DNA of 64,000 nucleotides from Caldilineae bacterium (GCA_020634625.1 JACKBJ010000008.1:1-64000); one strand, 5' to 3'. Positions 47,363 through 56,635 are shown, counted from the stretch's first letter. Notes: a model not told the origin generated them from the sequence alone. Program-made: numbers and translations.

Positions 47363-48916
47363 ATGGGCGCCCACCCGGGCGCCGCGCGCCCCCTGCCGCA
47401 GCCTTCCGAACCGGCCCCGGCGATCGTCGCCCGGGGGCTGGTGCGGCGCTTCGGCGGAGTCCGCGCCCTCGAAGGCGTCGACATCGAGGCGGGCGCCGGG
47501 AGCCTGGTCGTGGTCCTCGGTCCCAACGGCGCTGGCAAGTCCACCCTGCTCGGCATCCTCGCCGGGCTGACGCGCCCCGACGCCGGACGGGTCCTCGTCG
47601 CGGGACAGGACCTTAACCGGGCGCCAGCGGCTGCGCGGCTGGAGGTCGGGCTCGTCTCGCATCAGCCCCTGGTCTATCCCGAGCTGACGGCCGAGGAGAA
47701 CCTGCGCTTCCACGCCAAGCTCTACGGCCTGCCCGCCGACGCCGAGGCGCTTCGCCCGGCCCTGGAAGCGGCGGACCTGTGGCGGCAGCGCCATCGGCGG
47801 GTGCGCGACTTCTCGCGCGGGATGCGCCAGCGCCTGGCCATCGCCCGAGCCATCCTCCATGCTCCCGCCGTGCTCCTGCTGGACGAGCCCTTCACCGGGC
47901 TCGACCCGGCGGCCGCCGATCGGCTGGCCGACCGGCTCTTGGGCCTGGCGGCGGACGGGCATGCGCTGCTGGTGACCACGCACGATCTCGAGCGGGCGCG
48001 CGCGTTGGCCCATGGGCTGGTGATTCTCGACCGCGGACGCGTCGTATGGTCGGGACCGGCGACGGATCCAGCGGCGTCCGACCTGGCCTCGCTCTATCGT
48101 CGCCTCACGGCGGCGCAGCCCGGGCCCGGACCGGCGCCTCGAGCCGGAGCGCCCGAGCCCGGGGCAGCGGCGCCGAGCGACGATTCGGGGGCGGTGCCGG
48201 CCGGGCCCGGGCGGGTCCGGTCGACGGCGGCGCCGCCCGGCCTGATCTCGGCGGCGTTGAGCCTGGCCTGGAAGGACCTGTGGGTCGAGCTGCGGGCGAG
48301 GGAGATCCTCCCGCCCGTGCTGGTCTTCGCCTTGCTGGCCACGGTGATCTTTCAGTTCGCCCTGCCGCGCGAGCCGGCGGGTCAGGTGGTAGGGGCCGCC
48401 GGCGCGCTCTGGATCGCGCTCCTGCTCGGATCGACCCTGGGGCTCTCGCGCGCCATGGGCAGCGAGCTCGACAGCGGCGGCATGACCGGCCTGCGGATGG
48501 CGCCGGTCGATCGCGGGTCGATCTTCCTGGGCAAGTGGCTCTCGGGCTATGCGCTGGGCCTGCTCGTGGCCGTGGGTCTGCTGCCGGCTGGGGTGGTCTG
48601 GCTCGGCATTCCGGTCGATCGCTTGCCGGCCCTGGCGATGGTCGTGGCCCTCGGGATGGTGGGCTGGGTCGCGGCGGGGACGCTCCTCTCGGCCATGGCC
48701 GTGGGAACTCGGGCCCGCGAGGTTCTGCTGCCGGTCCTGCTGTTTCCGGTGGTCCTGCCGCTCATCATCCCCTGCGTCCAGTTCACCAGTACCCTGCTCA
48801 GCCCGCCGCCGGTCGCCGGTCCGAGCCAGGTCCTTCCCCTGGCCCTCGTGCTGGCTTTCGACGTGATATTCTTGGTCCTCGGCTTTCTGTTGTTGCCCTT
48901 CGTGGTCGAAGCCTGA
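47363..48916 (+). CDS. Fused heme-exporter ATPase/permease, CcmA-CcmB
   Basis: 517 residues from the ATG at 47363. Residues about 20-235 are an ABC ATPase with Walker A GPNGAGKST, signature SRGMRQRLAIARA and Walker B VLLLDEPF, like CcmA. A Pro/Ala/Gly linker (about 240-290) joins it to a CcmB permease (about 295-517) with six helices and the opening SLAWKDLWVELRAREILPPVLVF. CcmAB with CcmC hands heme to CcmE for cytochrome c assembly (System I). These two are usually separate genes. ccmC follows by 68 bp; ccmE and ccmF are not in the window. Confidence 0.9.
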   Translation: MGAHPGAARPLPQPSEPAPAIVARGLVRRFGGVRALEGVDIEAGAGSLVVVLGPNGAGKSTLLGILAGLTRPDAGRVLVAGQDLNRAPAAARLEVGLVSHQPLVYPELTAEENLRFHAKLYGLPADAEALRPALEAADLWRQRHRRVRDFSRGMRQRLAIARAILHAPAVLLLDEPFTGLDPAAADRLADRLLGLAADGHALLVTTHDLERARALAHGLVILDRGRVVWSGPATDPAASDLASLYRRLTAAQPGPGPAPRAGAPEPGAAAPSDDSGAVPAGPGRVRSTAAPPGLISAALSLAWKDLWVELRAREILPPVLVFALLATVIFQFALPREPAGQVVGAAGALWIALLLGSTLGLSRAMGSELDSGGMTGLRMAPVDRGSIFLGKWLSGYALGLLVAVGLLPAGVVWLGIPVDRLPALAMVVALGMVGWVAAGTLLSAMAVGTRAREVLLPVLLFPVVLPLIIPCVQFTSTLLSPPPVAGPSQVLPLALVLAFDVIFLVLGFLLLPFVVEA

Positions 48917-48984
48917 TCGCGACCGCCTTGCCGATCCGATCGATCCGCGCGGGCCGTCCCGCCGCCCAGGAGAGCGCCAGCCCC

Positions 48985-49683
48985 ATGAACCAGCCAACGA
49001 CCGTCTGGCCGCGACTGCAGCGCGGGCTGGGCTGGGCGGCCGCCATCAGCGGTATCGCCGCCTTGTACATCGGTCTGGTCGGATCCCCGTCCGAACAGTT
49101 CCTGGGCGATCTGGTGCGCATCCTCTACGTGCATGCCGGTGCCGCCTGGGTGGCCTACCTGGCCTTCGGCGTGACGGCTCTCGCCTCGCTGGTCTTCCTG
49201 TGGCGGCGCCAACGCGCCTGGGACCGCCTGGGCTTGGCTTCGGCGGAGATCGGGGTGGTGCTGGCCAGCCTGACCCTGGGCAGCGGCATGATCTGGGGCC
49301 GGGCGGCCCAGGGCTGGTGGTGGCGCTGGGAAGACCCGCGGCTGGTGCTGACCCTCTTCATGTGGTTCCTCTACGTGGCCTACCTCATCCTGCGCCAGTT
49401 CACCGAGGGCGAGCGTCGCGCCCTGCTTTCGGCCGTGCTGGCCGTGATCGGCGTCCCGACGATGATCCTCAACCACGTCGCCTTGGACATCTTCCAGCAG
49501 CGGGTTCACCCCCAGCGCACGTTCATTCGCGAGGGCGGGCCGGCGGCCAGCGAGCCGATCGTGAGCGCCCTGCTGCTCTCGGTGCTGGCCTATACGCTGC
49601 TGTACGCCTGGCTGCTCCTGAGCCGCGTCCGGCTCGAGCAGGCGCGTGACGTCACGCGGGCCAAAGGACTGGAAAACGGTTGA
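48985..49683 (+). CDS. ccmC: Heme exporter/cytochrome c biogenesis protein CcmC
   Basis: 232 residues from the ATG at 48985, preceded by CAGGAGAG. Six membrane helices, the tryptophan-rich heme loop GWWWRWEDPRL (about 112-122), and flanking His in YVHAGAAWV (about 52) and LNHVALDIFQQRVHP (about 165). CcmC loads heme onto CcmE. The last codon overlaps the -35 box of the liv promoter. Confidence 0.94.
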   Translation: MNQPTTVWPRLQRGLGWAAAISGIAALYIGLVGSPSEQFLGDLVRILYVHAGAAWVAYLAFGVTALASLVFLWRRQRAWDRLGLASAEIGVVLASLTLGSGMIWGRAAQGWWWRWEDPRLVLTLFMWFLYVAYLILRQFTEGERRALLSAVLAVIGVPTMILNHVALDIFQQRVHPQRTFIREGGPAASEPIVSALLLSVLAYTLLYAWLLLSRVRLEQARDVTRAKGLENG

Positions 49684-49709
49684 CAGTCGCGTCGGGCGCT
49701 GGGTATAAT
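49680..49709 (+). promoter_or_regulatory. Near-consensus sigma-70 promoter of the liv operon
   Basis: TTGACA (49680-49685), 18-nt spacer, TATAAT (49704-49709). Both hexamers are perfect. The -35 overlaps the ccmC stop. Transcription should start near 49716, giving a leader of about 200 nt before livK. Confidence 0.85.
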
Positions 49710-49812
49710 GCATCGATGAATGTCGCTGCGCACCCGTGATTTCAGGAGTGCGCGGTCCTTTGTGTGATCGCTGCCGACACTCACCCGCGTCGCCGACCTC
49801 GTCCTCAGTCCC

Positions 49813-49843
49813 CGGCCATCCTTTCAGGATGGTCGCCTGTTTT
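49813..49843 (+). promoter_or_regulatory. Hairpin plus T-run in the liv leader
   Basis: CGGCCATCC (49813-49821) pairs with GGATGGTCG (49827-49835, one wobble) around TTTCA. TTTT follows at 49840-49843. A GCGCAC/GTGCGC pair earlier in the leader could form a second stem. This may be an attenuator or simply a structured 5' end. I recognise no known riboswitch. The leader 49710-49917 holds no other gene. Confidence 0.4.
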
Positions 49844-49917
49844 CGGCGCATCGCAGCTTGTCGGGCGTGCGTGGGTCGAGCCCCGCGATCATGCTGGCTC
49901 AGGAGGAGAACCCGAGC

Positions 49918-51270
49918 ATGCTGCGTCTGAAGTACGTTCCCCTAGTGCTTGCCCTGGCGTTGGTACCGGCTTTCACGGCCGCCTGCCAGCCCGAAGCGGC
50001 CACCGATGACACGGCGGCCGTCGATGCGCCCGACGACGGCGCCGAGACCGTCGCCGAGCCCACCGCCGAGATGATGGACGAAGCCGCCGCGCCGGCCGAC
50101 GACATGGCCGCCGGCGACCTGGGCACGATCGAGATCGCCGCCGGCGACCCGATCCGCCTTGCCGCGCTCCTGGTGCTCTCGGGCCCCAACGAGTCGCTCG
50201 GCGTCGACTCCCGCGACGGGGTCGAGATCGCGATCGACGACTACGGCCCGATCGCCGGTCACGCGGTCGAGCTCCTGGCCGAGGACTCGCAGTGCAGCCC
50301 CGAGGGCGGTCAGACGGCGGCGACCAAGGTCGCGGCCGACCCGACCATCGCCGGCGTCATCGGCACCAGCTGCTCGAGCGCGGCCGAGGCGGCCATCCCG
50401 GTCATCACCGAGGCCGGCCTGACCATGGTCTCGGCCTCGAACACGGCGCCGAGCCTGACCGCGGCCGACCGCCCGGCGCAGTACGCCGGCTACCTGCGCA
50501 CGGCCCACAACGACCTCTTCCAGGGTCGCGTCGCCGCCGAGTACGCCTTCAACGAGCTGGGTGCCACCACGGCCGCCACCATCCATGACGGCAGCGCCTA
50601 CGCCGAGCAGCTGGCCAGCGTCTTCGCCCAGGTCTTCACCGAGCTGGGTGGCGAGATCACGGCGCAGGAGGCGGTGAACGTCGGCGACACGGACATGGGG
50701 CCGGTGCTGACCAGCATCGCCGCCACCAGCCCGGCGGTGCTGTACTATCCGATCTTCACCTCCGAGGGCGGCTTCGTCACCGCTCAGGCGCGCGAGACCG
50801 AGGGCCTGGCCGACACCGCGCTGATGGGCGCGGACGGCATGTTCTCCAAGGAGTTCGTGGAGGCGGCCGGCGACGCCGCCGAGGGCGTCTACCTCTCGGG
50901 CCCCTACGTGGCTTCGGGTGACGCCTACAACGCCTTCCTGGCCAAGGTCGAGGCCAAGTATGGCCGCGGGACCCTCTCCGGCTTCCACGCACATGCCTAC
51001 GATGCGGCCACCATGCTGCTCAACGGCATCAAGGCCGCCGCGGTGGAGAATGCCGACGGCAGCCTGACCATCGACAAGCGGGTCCTGCGTGATGCGGTCT
51101 TCGCGACCACCGACTTTGCCGGCCTGACCGGCACGCTGACCTGCCAGGGCGACGGAGACGCCAACCCGGGCGACTGCGCCACGGGCGAGGCGCTGGCCGT
51201 CTTCCAGATCAAGGCCGAGAACCTCGGCGCCGACGGCGTCTGGCCGCCCGAGGTCGTCTTCCAGCCCTAG
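49918..51270 (+). CDS. livK: Branched-chain amino-acid ABC transporter, substrate-binding lipoprotein
   Basis: 450 residues from the ATG at 49918, eight nt after AGGAGGAG. Lipobox FTAAC (Cys23). An acidic Ala/Glu/Asp linker (about 25-75) precedes a type I periplasmic-binding fold: IRLAALLVLSGPNESLG, GVIGTSCSSAAEAAIPV, GLTMVSASNTAPSLT, then lobe 2. This is the Leu/Ile/Val-binding family, though related proteins bind amides or aromatic compounds, so the substrate is not certain. It is followed by a strong terminator, which should make it the most expressed gene of the set. Confidence 0.9.
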   Translation: MLRLKYVPLVLALALVPAFTAACQPEAATDDTAAVDAPDDGAETVAEPTAEMMDEAAAPADDMAAGDLGTIEIAAGDPIRLAALLVLSGPNESLGVDSRDGVEIAIDDYGPIAGHAVELLAEDSQCSPEGGQTAATKVAADPTIAGVIGTSCSSAAEAAIPVITEAGLTMVSASNTAPSLTAADRPAQYAGYLRTAHNDLFQGRVAAEYAFNELGATTAATIHDGSAYAEQLASVFAQVFTELGGEITAQEAVNVGDTDMGPVLTSIAATSPAVLYYPIFTSEGGFVTAQARETEGLADTALMGADGMFSKEFVEAAGDAAEGVYLSGPYVASGDAYNAFLAKVEAKYGRGTLSGFHAHAYDAATMLLNGIKAAAVENADGSLTIDKRVLRDAVFATTDFAGLTGTLTCQGDGDANPGDCATGEALAVFQIKAENLGADGVWPPEVVFQP

Positions 51271-51300
51271 GGCCTGCCAGGTCTTCCATCCGCGAGTCAG

Positions 51301-51326
51301 GGGCGGACCTTCGGGTCCGCCCTTTT
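51301..51326 (+). terminator. Intrinsic terminator after livK
   Basis: GGGCGGACC (51301-51309), loop TTCG, GGTCCGCCC (51314-51322), then TTTT. A perfect 9-bp stem with a UUCG tetraloop. Read-through would feed livHMGF. Confidence 0.9.
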
Positions 51327-51456
51327 CGCGTCCTCGGACCGGGCCGAAGCGCGATCGCAGGGCCGCGTGCCCGGCGCGCTTGCGCGATCGGTCGAAGCTG
51401 GATAACCTCCCGGGCCAGCACCCGCCAGCCGCGCCATCCCCGGGAGAGATCGAGGC

Positions 51457-52533
51457 ATGCTCGAAACCTTGCAGCGCCGGCGCATCCTGCCGGCTCGCCT
51501 GCACATCACGGACTTGATCATGGGCGTCGTCGGCCTGCTGCTCGTGCTCCTGATCGTCTACGGATCGATCCGTTCCCTGGCCATCGGCAAGTACAGCGGC
51601 GTGCAATGGCTCAGCTTCGTCGTCGCCGGCCTGGTCCAGGGCAGCGTCTACGCGCTGATCGCGCTGGGCTATACCCTGGTCTACGGCATCCTGCGGATGA
51701 TCAACTTCGCACATGGCGAGATCTTCATGGCCGGCGCCTTCACCACCTATTTCCTGGCCGAGTCGATCGACGGCCGGGGCTGGCTCGACGCCCACCCCTT
51801 CCTATCGCTGATCGCGATGATGCTGTTCGCCGCGCTGGTGTCGATGCTGGTGGCCGTCATGCTCGAGCGCATCGCCTACCGGCCGCTGCGGGGCGCTCCA
51901 CGCCTGATCCCGCTCATCACGGCCATCGGCGCGTCCTTCTTCCTTCAGTACACCTTCCGCGGGCTCTATGGCTCGGGCGTCGAGCGCTATCCGCGCGCCG
52001 AGGCCTTCAAGGGCGACCTGATGTTGGGCAGCCTGGCGATTCCGAAGGTGGACCTGGTCGTGATCGTGTCGGCGGTGGTGCTGATGCTGGCGCTCTACTT
52101 CTTCGTCCAGCGGACCAAGGCCGGCATGGCCATGCGCGCGGTCAGCGAGGACAAGCGCGTCGCGGCCCTGATGGGCATCGACGTCGACGGCGTGATCGTC
52201 ATGACCTTCGGCATCGGCGGCGCGCTGGCCGGCGCGGCGGGCGTGCTCTACGCGCTGATCTTCGGCCAGGTCCAGTTCTTCATGGGCTTCATCCCCGGCC
52301 TCAAGGCCTTCACCGCGGCGGTGCTCGGCGGCATCGGCAACATCCCGGGCGCCATGCTCGGCGGCCTGTTCCTGGGCATCGTCGAGTCGGTCGGCCCCTT
52401 CCTGTTCCTCGAGGGGCTCGGCGTGCCGTCGCCCAACCAGCTCAAGGACGCCATCGCCTTCACCCTGCTGGTGCTGGTCTTGATCTTCCGGCCCACGGGC
52501 ATCCTGGGCGAGCGCGTCACCAAGCGCGCCTGA
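51457..52533 (+). CDS. livH: Branched-chain amino-acid ABC transporter permease LivH
   Basis: 358 residues. The LivH core starts near residue 50 with FVVAGLVQGSVYALIALGYTLVYGILRMINFAHGEIFM (family start pattern), and includes MGIDVDGVIVMTFGIGGALAGAAGVL and GGIGNIPGAMLGG. Eight or nine membrane helices. An extra N-terminal helix (about 18-40) makes it longer than the usual ~300. It forms the pore with LivM. Confidence 0.93.
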   Translation: MLETLQRRRILPARLHITDLIMGVVGLLLVLLIVYGSIRSLAIGKYSGVQWLSFVVAGLVQGSVYALIALGYTLVYGILRMINFAHGEIFMAGAFTTYFLAESIDGRGWLDAHPFLSLIAMMLFAALVSMLVAVMLERIAYRPLRGAPRLIPLITAIGASFFLQYTFRGLYGSGVERYPRAEAFKGDLMLGSLAIPKVDLVVIVSAVVLMLALYFFVQRTKAGMAMRAVSEDKRVAALMGIDVDGVIVMTFGIGGALAGAAGVLYALIFGQVQFFMGFIPGLKAFTAAVLGGIGNIPGAMLGGLFLGIVESVGPFLFLEGLGVPSPNQLKDAIAFTLLVLVLIFRPTGILGERVTKRA

Positions 52534-52559
52534 ACCGATCCGTCCAAGGAGCGAGCACG

Positions 52560-54317
52560 ATGCCACGATCGATCCAAGGGCGCCTCGGCGCCGCTGCCGC
52601 CTCGGGCGTCTATGGTGGGCTGGCGCTGCTGCTGGCGGCGCTGGTCGGCATGTTCGAGCAGTTTGCCAAGCGGCCCATCCTGGCGCCCCTGGCCGGGCGT
52701 GGGGAGCCGGTGACGCTCGACCTGGTGCTGCTCCTGGGTGGCCTGCTGGTGATCGGCTACCTGGTGGCGCGACGGTCGGCCGGCCCGGATTCCATCGCCG
52801 TGGCGAAGCCGGTACCCGAGCTCGCCGCCGGCCTGGCCGGCGCCGCGGCCGGCCTGGTGCTGGCGCTGTATGTGCTGACGGCCTCGCGCATCGACCTGAC
52901 CGGGATCCTCATCAACGCCAAGCCCTTCCTGGTCGACTTTCTGTCGCTCGGCGGTGGCGCCGGCCCGGCCGGATTGGCCCGGCCCGTCCTGGCCGGCCTG
53001 CTCCTGGCCCTGGCGGGCGCCGGCCTGGCCCTGCTGCCGGACCGATGGCGGCCCGGCGTCAACCGCGGGCTGATGGCCGTGGTGCTCCTGGGGACCCTGC
53101 AGAGCGTGCTCACGCGTCAGGTGGACTGGGTCACCCAGTCCCGTCGGGCCGGCGGTCTGGTCGCGGCGGTCGTCGACTGGGTCTACGCCAACAAGGGCGT
53201 CGCGCCGCGCGGCGTCCTGGCCATCCTGGCGCTGGCCCTGGCCTTGAGCGTCGGCGTGCGGCCCTTGCGTGCCGGCCTGGAGCGGCGATTCCGGCGGCTG
53301 CCGGCCGACCAGCAGGTCCGAAGCGCACGCCTGCTGCGCGGCTTGCGCGTGACCCTGCTGCTCTGCCTGCTGATGTGGTTGCCGCTGGGCCTGGGCACCT
53401 ATCCGAGCGACGTGATGGACACGGTCGGCATCTACATCCTGATGGGCCTCGGCCTCAACATCGTCGTCGGCTTCGCCGGCCTGCTCGACCTGGGCTACGT
53501 GGCCTTCTACGCCATCGGCGCCTACACCGTGGCGGTGCTGACCTCGCCGGCCAGCGGCATCGGTCTCGGCTTCTGGGCCGCCCTGCCGGTGGCCTTGCTC
53601 GTGTCGATCGGCTTCGGCATCGTCCTGGGCATCCCGGTGCTCAAGACCCACGGCGACTATCTGGCGATCATCACCCTCGGCTTCGGCGAGATCATCCGCA
53701 TCCTGGCCATCTCGGACGCCCTCAAGCCCTGGCTGGGCGGTGCGCGCGGCATCCAGCTCATTCCGGCCGCGCTGCGCATCCCGCTCCGGCGCTTCCCGCT
53801 GGTGGGCACGATGGACCCGCAGCTGCAGCAGGAGATGTACTATCCGATCCTGGCGGCGGTGGGTCTGGCACTATACCTGGCCTGGCGTTTGCGCGGCTCG
53901 CGCTACGGCCGGGCCTGGATGGCGCTGCGCGAGGACGAGGAGGTGGCCGAGGCCATGGGCATCAACCTCGTCGGCACCAAGCTCTTCGCGTTCGCGACGG
54001 GCGCCACCATGGCCGGTCTTGGCGGCGCGCTCTTCGCCAGCAAGGTGCAGACCATCTTCCCGGCGTCCTTCAACCTGCTCATCTCGATCAACATCCTGGT
54101 CTTGATCATCGTCGGCGGCATGGGCAGCATCCCGGGCGTCTTCGTCGGCGCGCTGGCGCTGGTGGCCTTGCCCGAGCTGCTGCGCGAGTTCAGCGACTTT
54201 CGCCTGCTGCTCTATGGCGTGGTACTGGTCATCATGATGCTCAACCGGCCCGAGGGCCTGTGGCCGACCGCTATCGCACGGCGCGAGCTGTCGAGCAAGG
54301 AGGCCCCGTCGGCATGA
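52560..54317 (+). CDS. livM: Branched-chain amino-acid ABC transporter permease LivM, with long N-terminal extension
   Basis: 585 residues from the ATG at 52560 with AAGGAG 8 nt upstream. The canonical LivM part begins near residue 285 (GLNIVVGFAGLLDLGYVAFYAIGAY) and includes LKTHGDYLAIITLGFGEIIRI and GGMGSIPGVFVGA. The first ~270 residues add about six helices and hydrophilic loops not found in the usual 300-420 residue LivM. No known motif is visible in that extension. It runs in one operon with LivH, G and F. Confidence 0.92.
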   Translation: MPRSIQGRLGAAAASGVYGGLALLLAALVGMFEQFAKRPILAPLAGRGEPVTLDLVLLLGGLLVIGYLVARRSAGPDSIAVAKPVPELAAGLAGAAAGLVLALYVLTASRIDLTGILINAKPFLVDFLSLGGGAGPAGLARPVLAGLLLALAGAGLALLPDRWRPGVNRGLMAVVLLGTLQSVLTRQVDWVTQSRRAGGLVAAVVDWVYANKGVAPRGVLAILALALALSVGVRPLRAGLERRFRRLPADQQVRSARLLRGLRVTLLLCLLMWLPLGLGTYPSDVMDTVGIYILMGLGLNIVVGFAGLLDLGYVAFYAIGAYTVAVLTSPASGIGLGFWAALPVALLVSIGFGIVLGIPVLKTHGDYLAIITLGFGEIIRILAISDALKPWLGGARGIQLIPAALRIPLRRFPLVGTMDPQLQQEMYYPILAAVGLALYLAWRLRGSRYGRAWMALREDEEVAEAMGINLVGTKLFAFATGATMAGLGGALFASKVQTIFPASFNLLISINILVLIIVGGMGSIPGVFVGALALVALPELLREFSDFRLLLYGVVLVIMMLNRPEGLWPTAIARRELSSKEAPSA

Positions 54318-54336
54318 CGACAGGAGCGAGGCAGGC

Positions 54337-55167
54337 ATGAACATCCTCACCATCCGCGGCGTCACCAAGCGCTTCGGCGGGCTCACGGCCATCGACGGGC
54401 TCGACCTGAGCATCCCGGCCAGCAGCATCTACAGCGTGATCGGGCCCAACGGTGCGGGCAAGACGACGCTCTTCAATTGCATGACCGGCTTCTACACCCC
54501 CGAGGAGGGCGAGATCCTCTTCGACCCGGGCTCGGGTCCGGTCGATCTGGTGCAGCTGCGTCCGGACGAGATCACCCGACTCGGCATCGCGCGCACCTAT
54601 CAGAACATCCGGCTCTTTCCCGAGCTGACGGCGATCGAGAACGTCATGGTCGGGCTGCACGGGCGGCTCAAGGCCTCCATCGTCGGGGTGCTGCTGAACC
54701 TCCCCTCGGTGCGGCGCGAGGAGCGATGGGCGGTGGACGAAGCGCGCCGCCTGCTCGATTTCGTCGGCCTGGCCGGCAAGGGCGACTCGCTGGCCAACAA
54801 CCTGCCCTACGGCGACCAGCGGCGGCTCGAGATCGCGCGCTCGCTGGCCACCGACCCCCGGCTGCTGCTCTTGGACGAGCCGACCGCCGGCATGAACCCG
54901 AACGAGACCGAATCGATGATCGGCTTCATCCGGCGCCTGCGCGACGAGCTGGGGATCACCATCCTGCTGATCGAGCACGACATGCGCCTGGTGATGGCCA
55001 TCTCCGAGCACATCACCGTGGTCGACTTCGGCCAGCAGATCGCCGAGGGAAGCCCGGCCGAGGTCCAGGCCAACCCACGCGTCATCGAGGCCTACCTCGG
55101 GCGCGGCGCGGCCGAGGAGCTGGCCGAGCGCAGCCAGGCCGCCCGCTCCGCATCAAGGGAAGGTTAG
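54337..55167 (+). CDS. livG: Branched-chain amino-acid ABC transporter ATPase LivG
   Basis: 276 residues. Walker A GPNGAGKTT (about 35), LivG-specific RTYQNIRLFPELTAIENVMVG, signature region NLPYGDQRRLEIARSLATDP, Walker B LLLLDEPTAGMN, and switch His in LIEHDM. It powers transport as a heterodimer with LivF. It starts 20 nt after livM and ends 7 nt before livF. Confidence 0.95.
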   Translation: MNILTIRGVTKRFGGLTAIDGLDLSIPASSIYSVIGPNGAGKTTLFNCMTGFYTPEEGEILFDPGSGPVDLVQLRPDEITRLGIARTYQNIRLFPELTAIENVMVGLHGRLKASIVGVLLNLPSVRREERWAVDEARRLLDFVGLAGKGDSLANNLPYGDQRRLEIARSLATDPRLLLLDEPTAGMNPNETESMIGFIRRLRDELGITILLIEHDMRLVMAISEHITVVDFGQQIAEGSPAEVQANPRVIEAYLGRGAAEELAERSQAARSASREG

Positions 55168-55173
55168 CCCCGC

Positions 55174-55887
55174 ATGGCCCTGCTCGAAGTCGACAACGTC
55201 CACAGCTACTACGGCAACATCCATGCGCTCAAGGGCGTGACGGTCTCGGTCGAGGCCGGCGAGGTGGTCACCCTGATCGGTGCCAACGGCGCCGGCAAGT
55301 CGACCACGCTCAAGACGATCAGCGGGTTGATCCGGCCGCGCGAAGGTGCCGTGCGGCTCGAGGGCGATGACCTGTCCAGCGTGCCGGCCCATGCCATCGT
55401 CGCTCGCGGCCTGGTCCAGGTGCCCGAGGGCCGCGGCATCCTCGGCCGATTGTCGGTGCAGGAGAACCTCGAGGTCGGCGCCTTCACCCGCAACGACAAG
55501 CCGGGCATCGCCGAGGATCTGGAGATGGTCTACACGACCTTCCCCCGACTGCGCGAGCGCCGCCGGCAGGCCGGCGGCACCCTGTCCGGCGGCGAGCAGC
55601 AGATGCTCGCCATCGGGCGTGGCCTGATGGCTCGTCCCCGGGTGCTGCTGCTGGACGAGCCCTCGATGGGGCTGGCGCCGATCCTGGTCGAGGAGATCTT
55701 CGCGATCATCCAGCGGCTCAACCGCGACCAGGCCACCACCATCCTGCTGGTCGAGCAAAACGCCAAGGCCGCGCTCGAGGTGGCCCATCGGGGTTACGTG
55801 CTGGAGACCGGCTCGATCCATCTCCAGGGTCCGGCGCGCCAGCTGCTCCACGACCCGCGGGTCATGCAGGCCTACCTGGGCGCTTGA
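55174..55887 (+). CDS. livF: Branched-chain amino-acid ABC transporter ATPase LivF
   Basis: 237 residues. Walker A GANGAGKST, VPEGRGILGRLSVQENLEVG typical of LivF, signature LSGGEQQMLAIGRGLM, Walker B VLLLDEPSMGLAP, LVEQN. It is the last gene of the liv operon, with the convergent metallophosphoesterase gene 13 bp beyond. No terminator is obvious in that gap. Confidence 0.95.
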   Translation: MALLEVDNVHSYYGNIHALKGVTVSVEAGEVVTLIGANGAGKSTTLKTISGLIRPREGAVRLEGDDLSSVPAHAIVARGLVQVPEGRGILGRLSVQENLEVGAFTRNDKPGIAEDLEMVYTTFPRLRERRRQAGGTLSGGEQQMLAIGRGLMARPRVLLLDEPSMGLAPILVEEIFAIIQRLNRDQATTILLVEQNAKAALEVAHRGYVLETGSIHLQGPARQLLHDPRVMQAYLGA

Positions 55888-55900
55888 GCCCCGTTCGCGG

Positions 55901-56635
55901 CTACCAGCCGAAGTCGAGCCGCGCGGCCAGCCGTTCGGGCAGGCCCGCGCTGCGGATCTTGGCCTGCACCGCGGCGATGTCGTAGGCGACCCGCTCGAAG
56001 CGCAGCGACCCGCGTTCGAGGTCGAGCAAGGCGTAGCTGGCGCGCGCGTCGCCGTCGCGGGGCTGGCCGACGCTGCCCGGGTTGGCGAGGAATCGCGTGC
56101 CCGCCAGGTCCAGCCACTCGCCCGGCTGGTAGCGCAGCCGCGCCGCCCCATCGACGCCTTCCTCATAGACCACCGGCACGTGGGTATGGCCGAAGAGACA
56201 GGCCGTGGTCTCGAAGGCCGAGAAGCAGCTGGCCGCCATGCCGGCATCCAGGATGTACTCCCAGATCGGGTGTCGCGGGCTGCCGTGGACCAGGGTGAGG
56301 TCCTGCTTCGGAAGGTCCAGGCGCGGCTGCCGCTCGTCCAGAAAGGCGCGGGTCGCCGCCGACAGCTGCCGGCCGGTCCACTCGGCGGCGAAACGTGCCT
56401 CCGGGTTGAAGGTCGAAGGATCGAGCTTGCCCAGGGCCGCCCAATCATGGTTGCCCGCCAGCCAGAGCTCGGGCTCGAGCGCTCGGAGACGCTGGACGCA
56501 GGCTTCCGGATCGGGACCGTAGCCGACGGCGTCGCCGAGGAACCACAGACCTTCATAGGCGTCCCGGGCGTCGTCCAGGACGGCCTCGAGCGCCTCGAGG
56601 TTGGCGTGGATGTCGGATAGGATCAGGACCACCAT
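55901..56635 (-). CDS. Calcineurin-like metallophosphoesterase (YfcE/MJ0936 type)
   Basis: 244 residues. All dimetal motifs are present: LSDIHANLEAL (about 6-16), LGDAVGYGPDP (about 33-43), AGNHDWA (about 60-66), LVHGSPRHP (about 114-122) and LFGHTHVPVV (about 146-155). Such enzymes hydrolyse phosphodiesters or nucleotides. Diadenosine-polyphosphate-type substrates are possible but unproven. The gene is alone on its strand here, divergent from tsaE with a 158-bp gap that contains a small TAATC/GATTA inverted repeat near 56697-56717. Confidence 0.9.
   Translation of the reverse strand: MVVLILSDIHANLEALEAVLDDARDAYEGLWFLGDAVGYGPDPEACVQRLRALEPELWLAGNHDWAALGKLDPSTFNPEARFAAEWTGRQLSAATRAFLDERQPRLDLPKQDLTLVHGSPRHPIWEYILDAGMAASCFSAFETTACLFGHTHVPVVYEEGVDGAARLRYQPGEWLDLAGTRFLANPGSVGQPRDGDARASYALLDLERGSLRFERVAYDIAAVQAKIRSAGLPERLAARLDFGW

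Noticed and set aside
49716..49739. Short frame (M-N-V-A-A-H-P) in the liv leader as an attenuation leader peptide
   Set aside because: It has no run of Leu, Ile or Val codons and no ribosome binding site in front.
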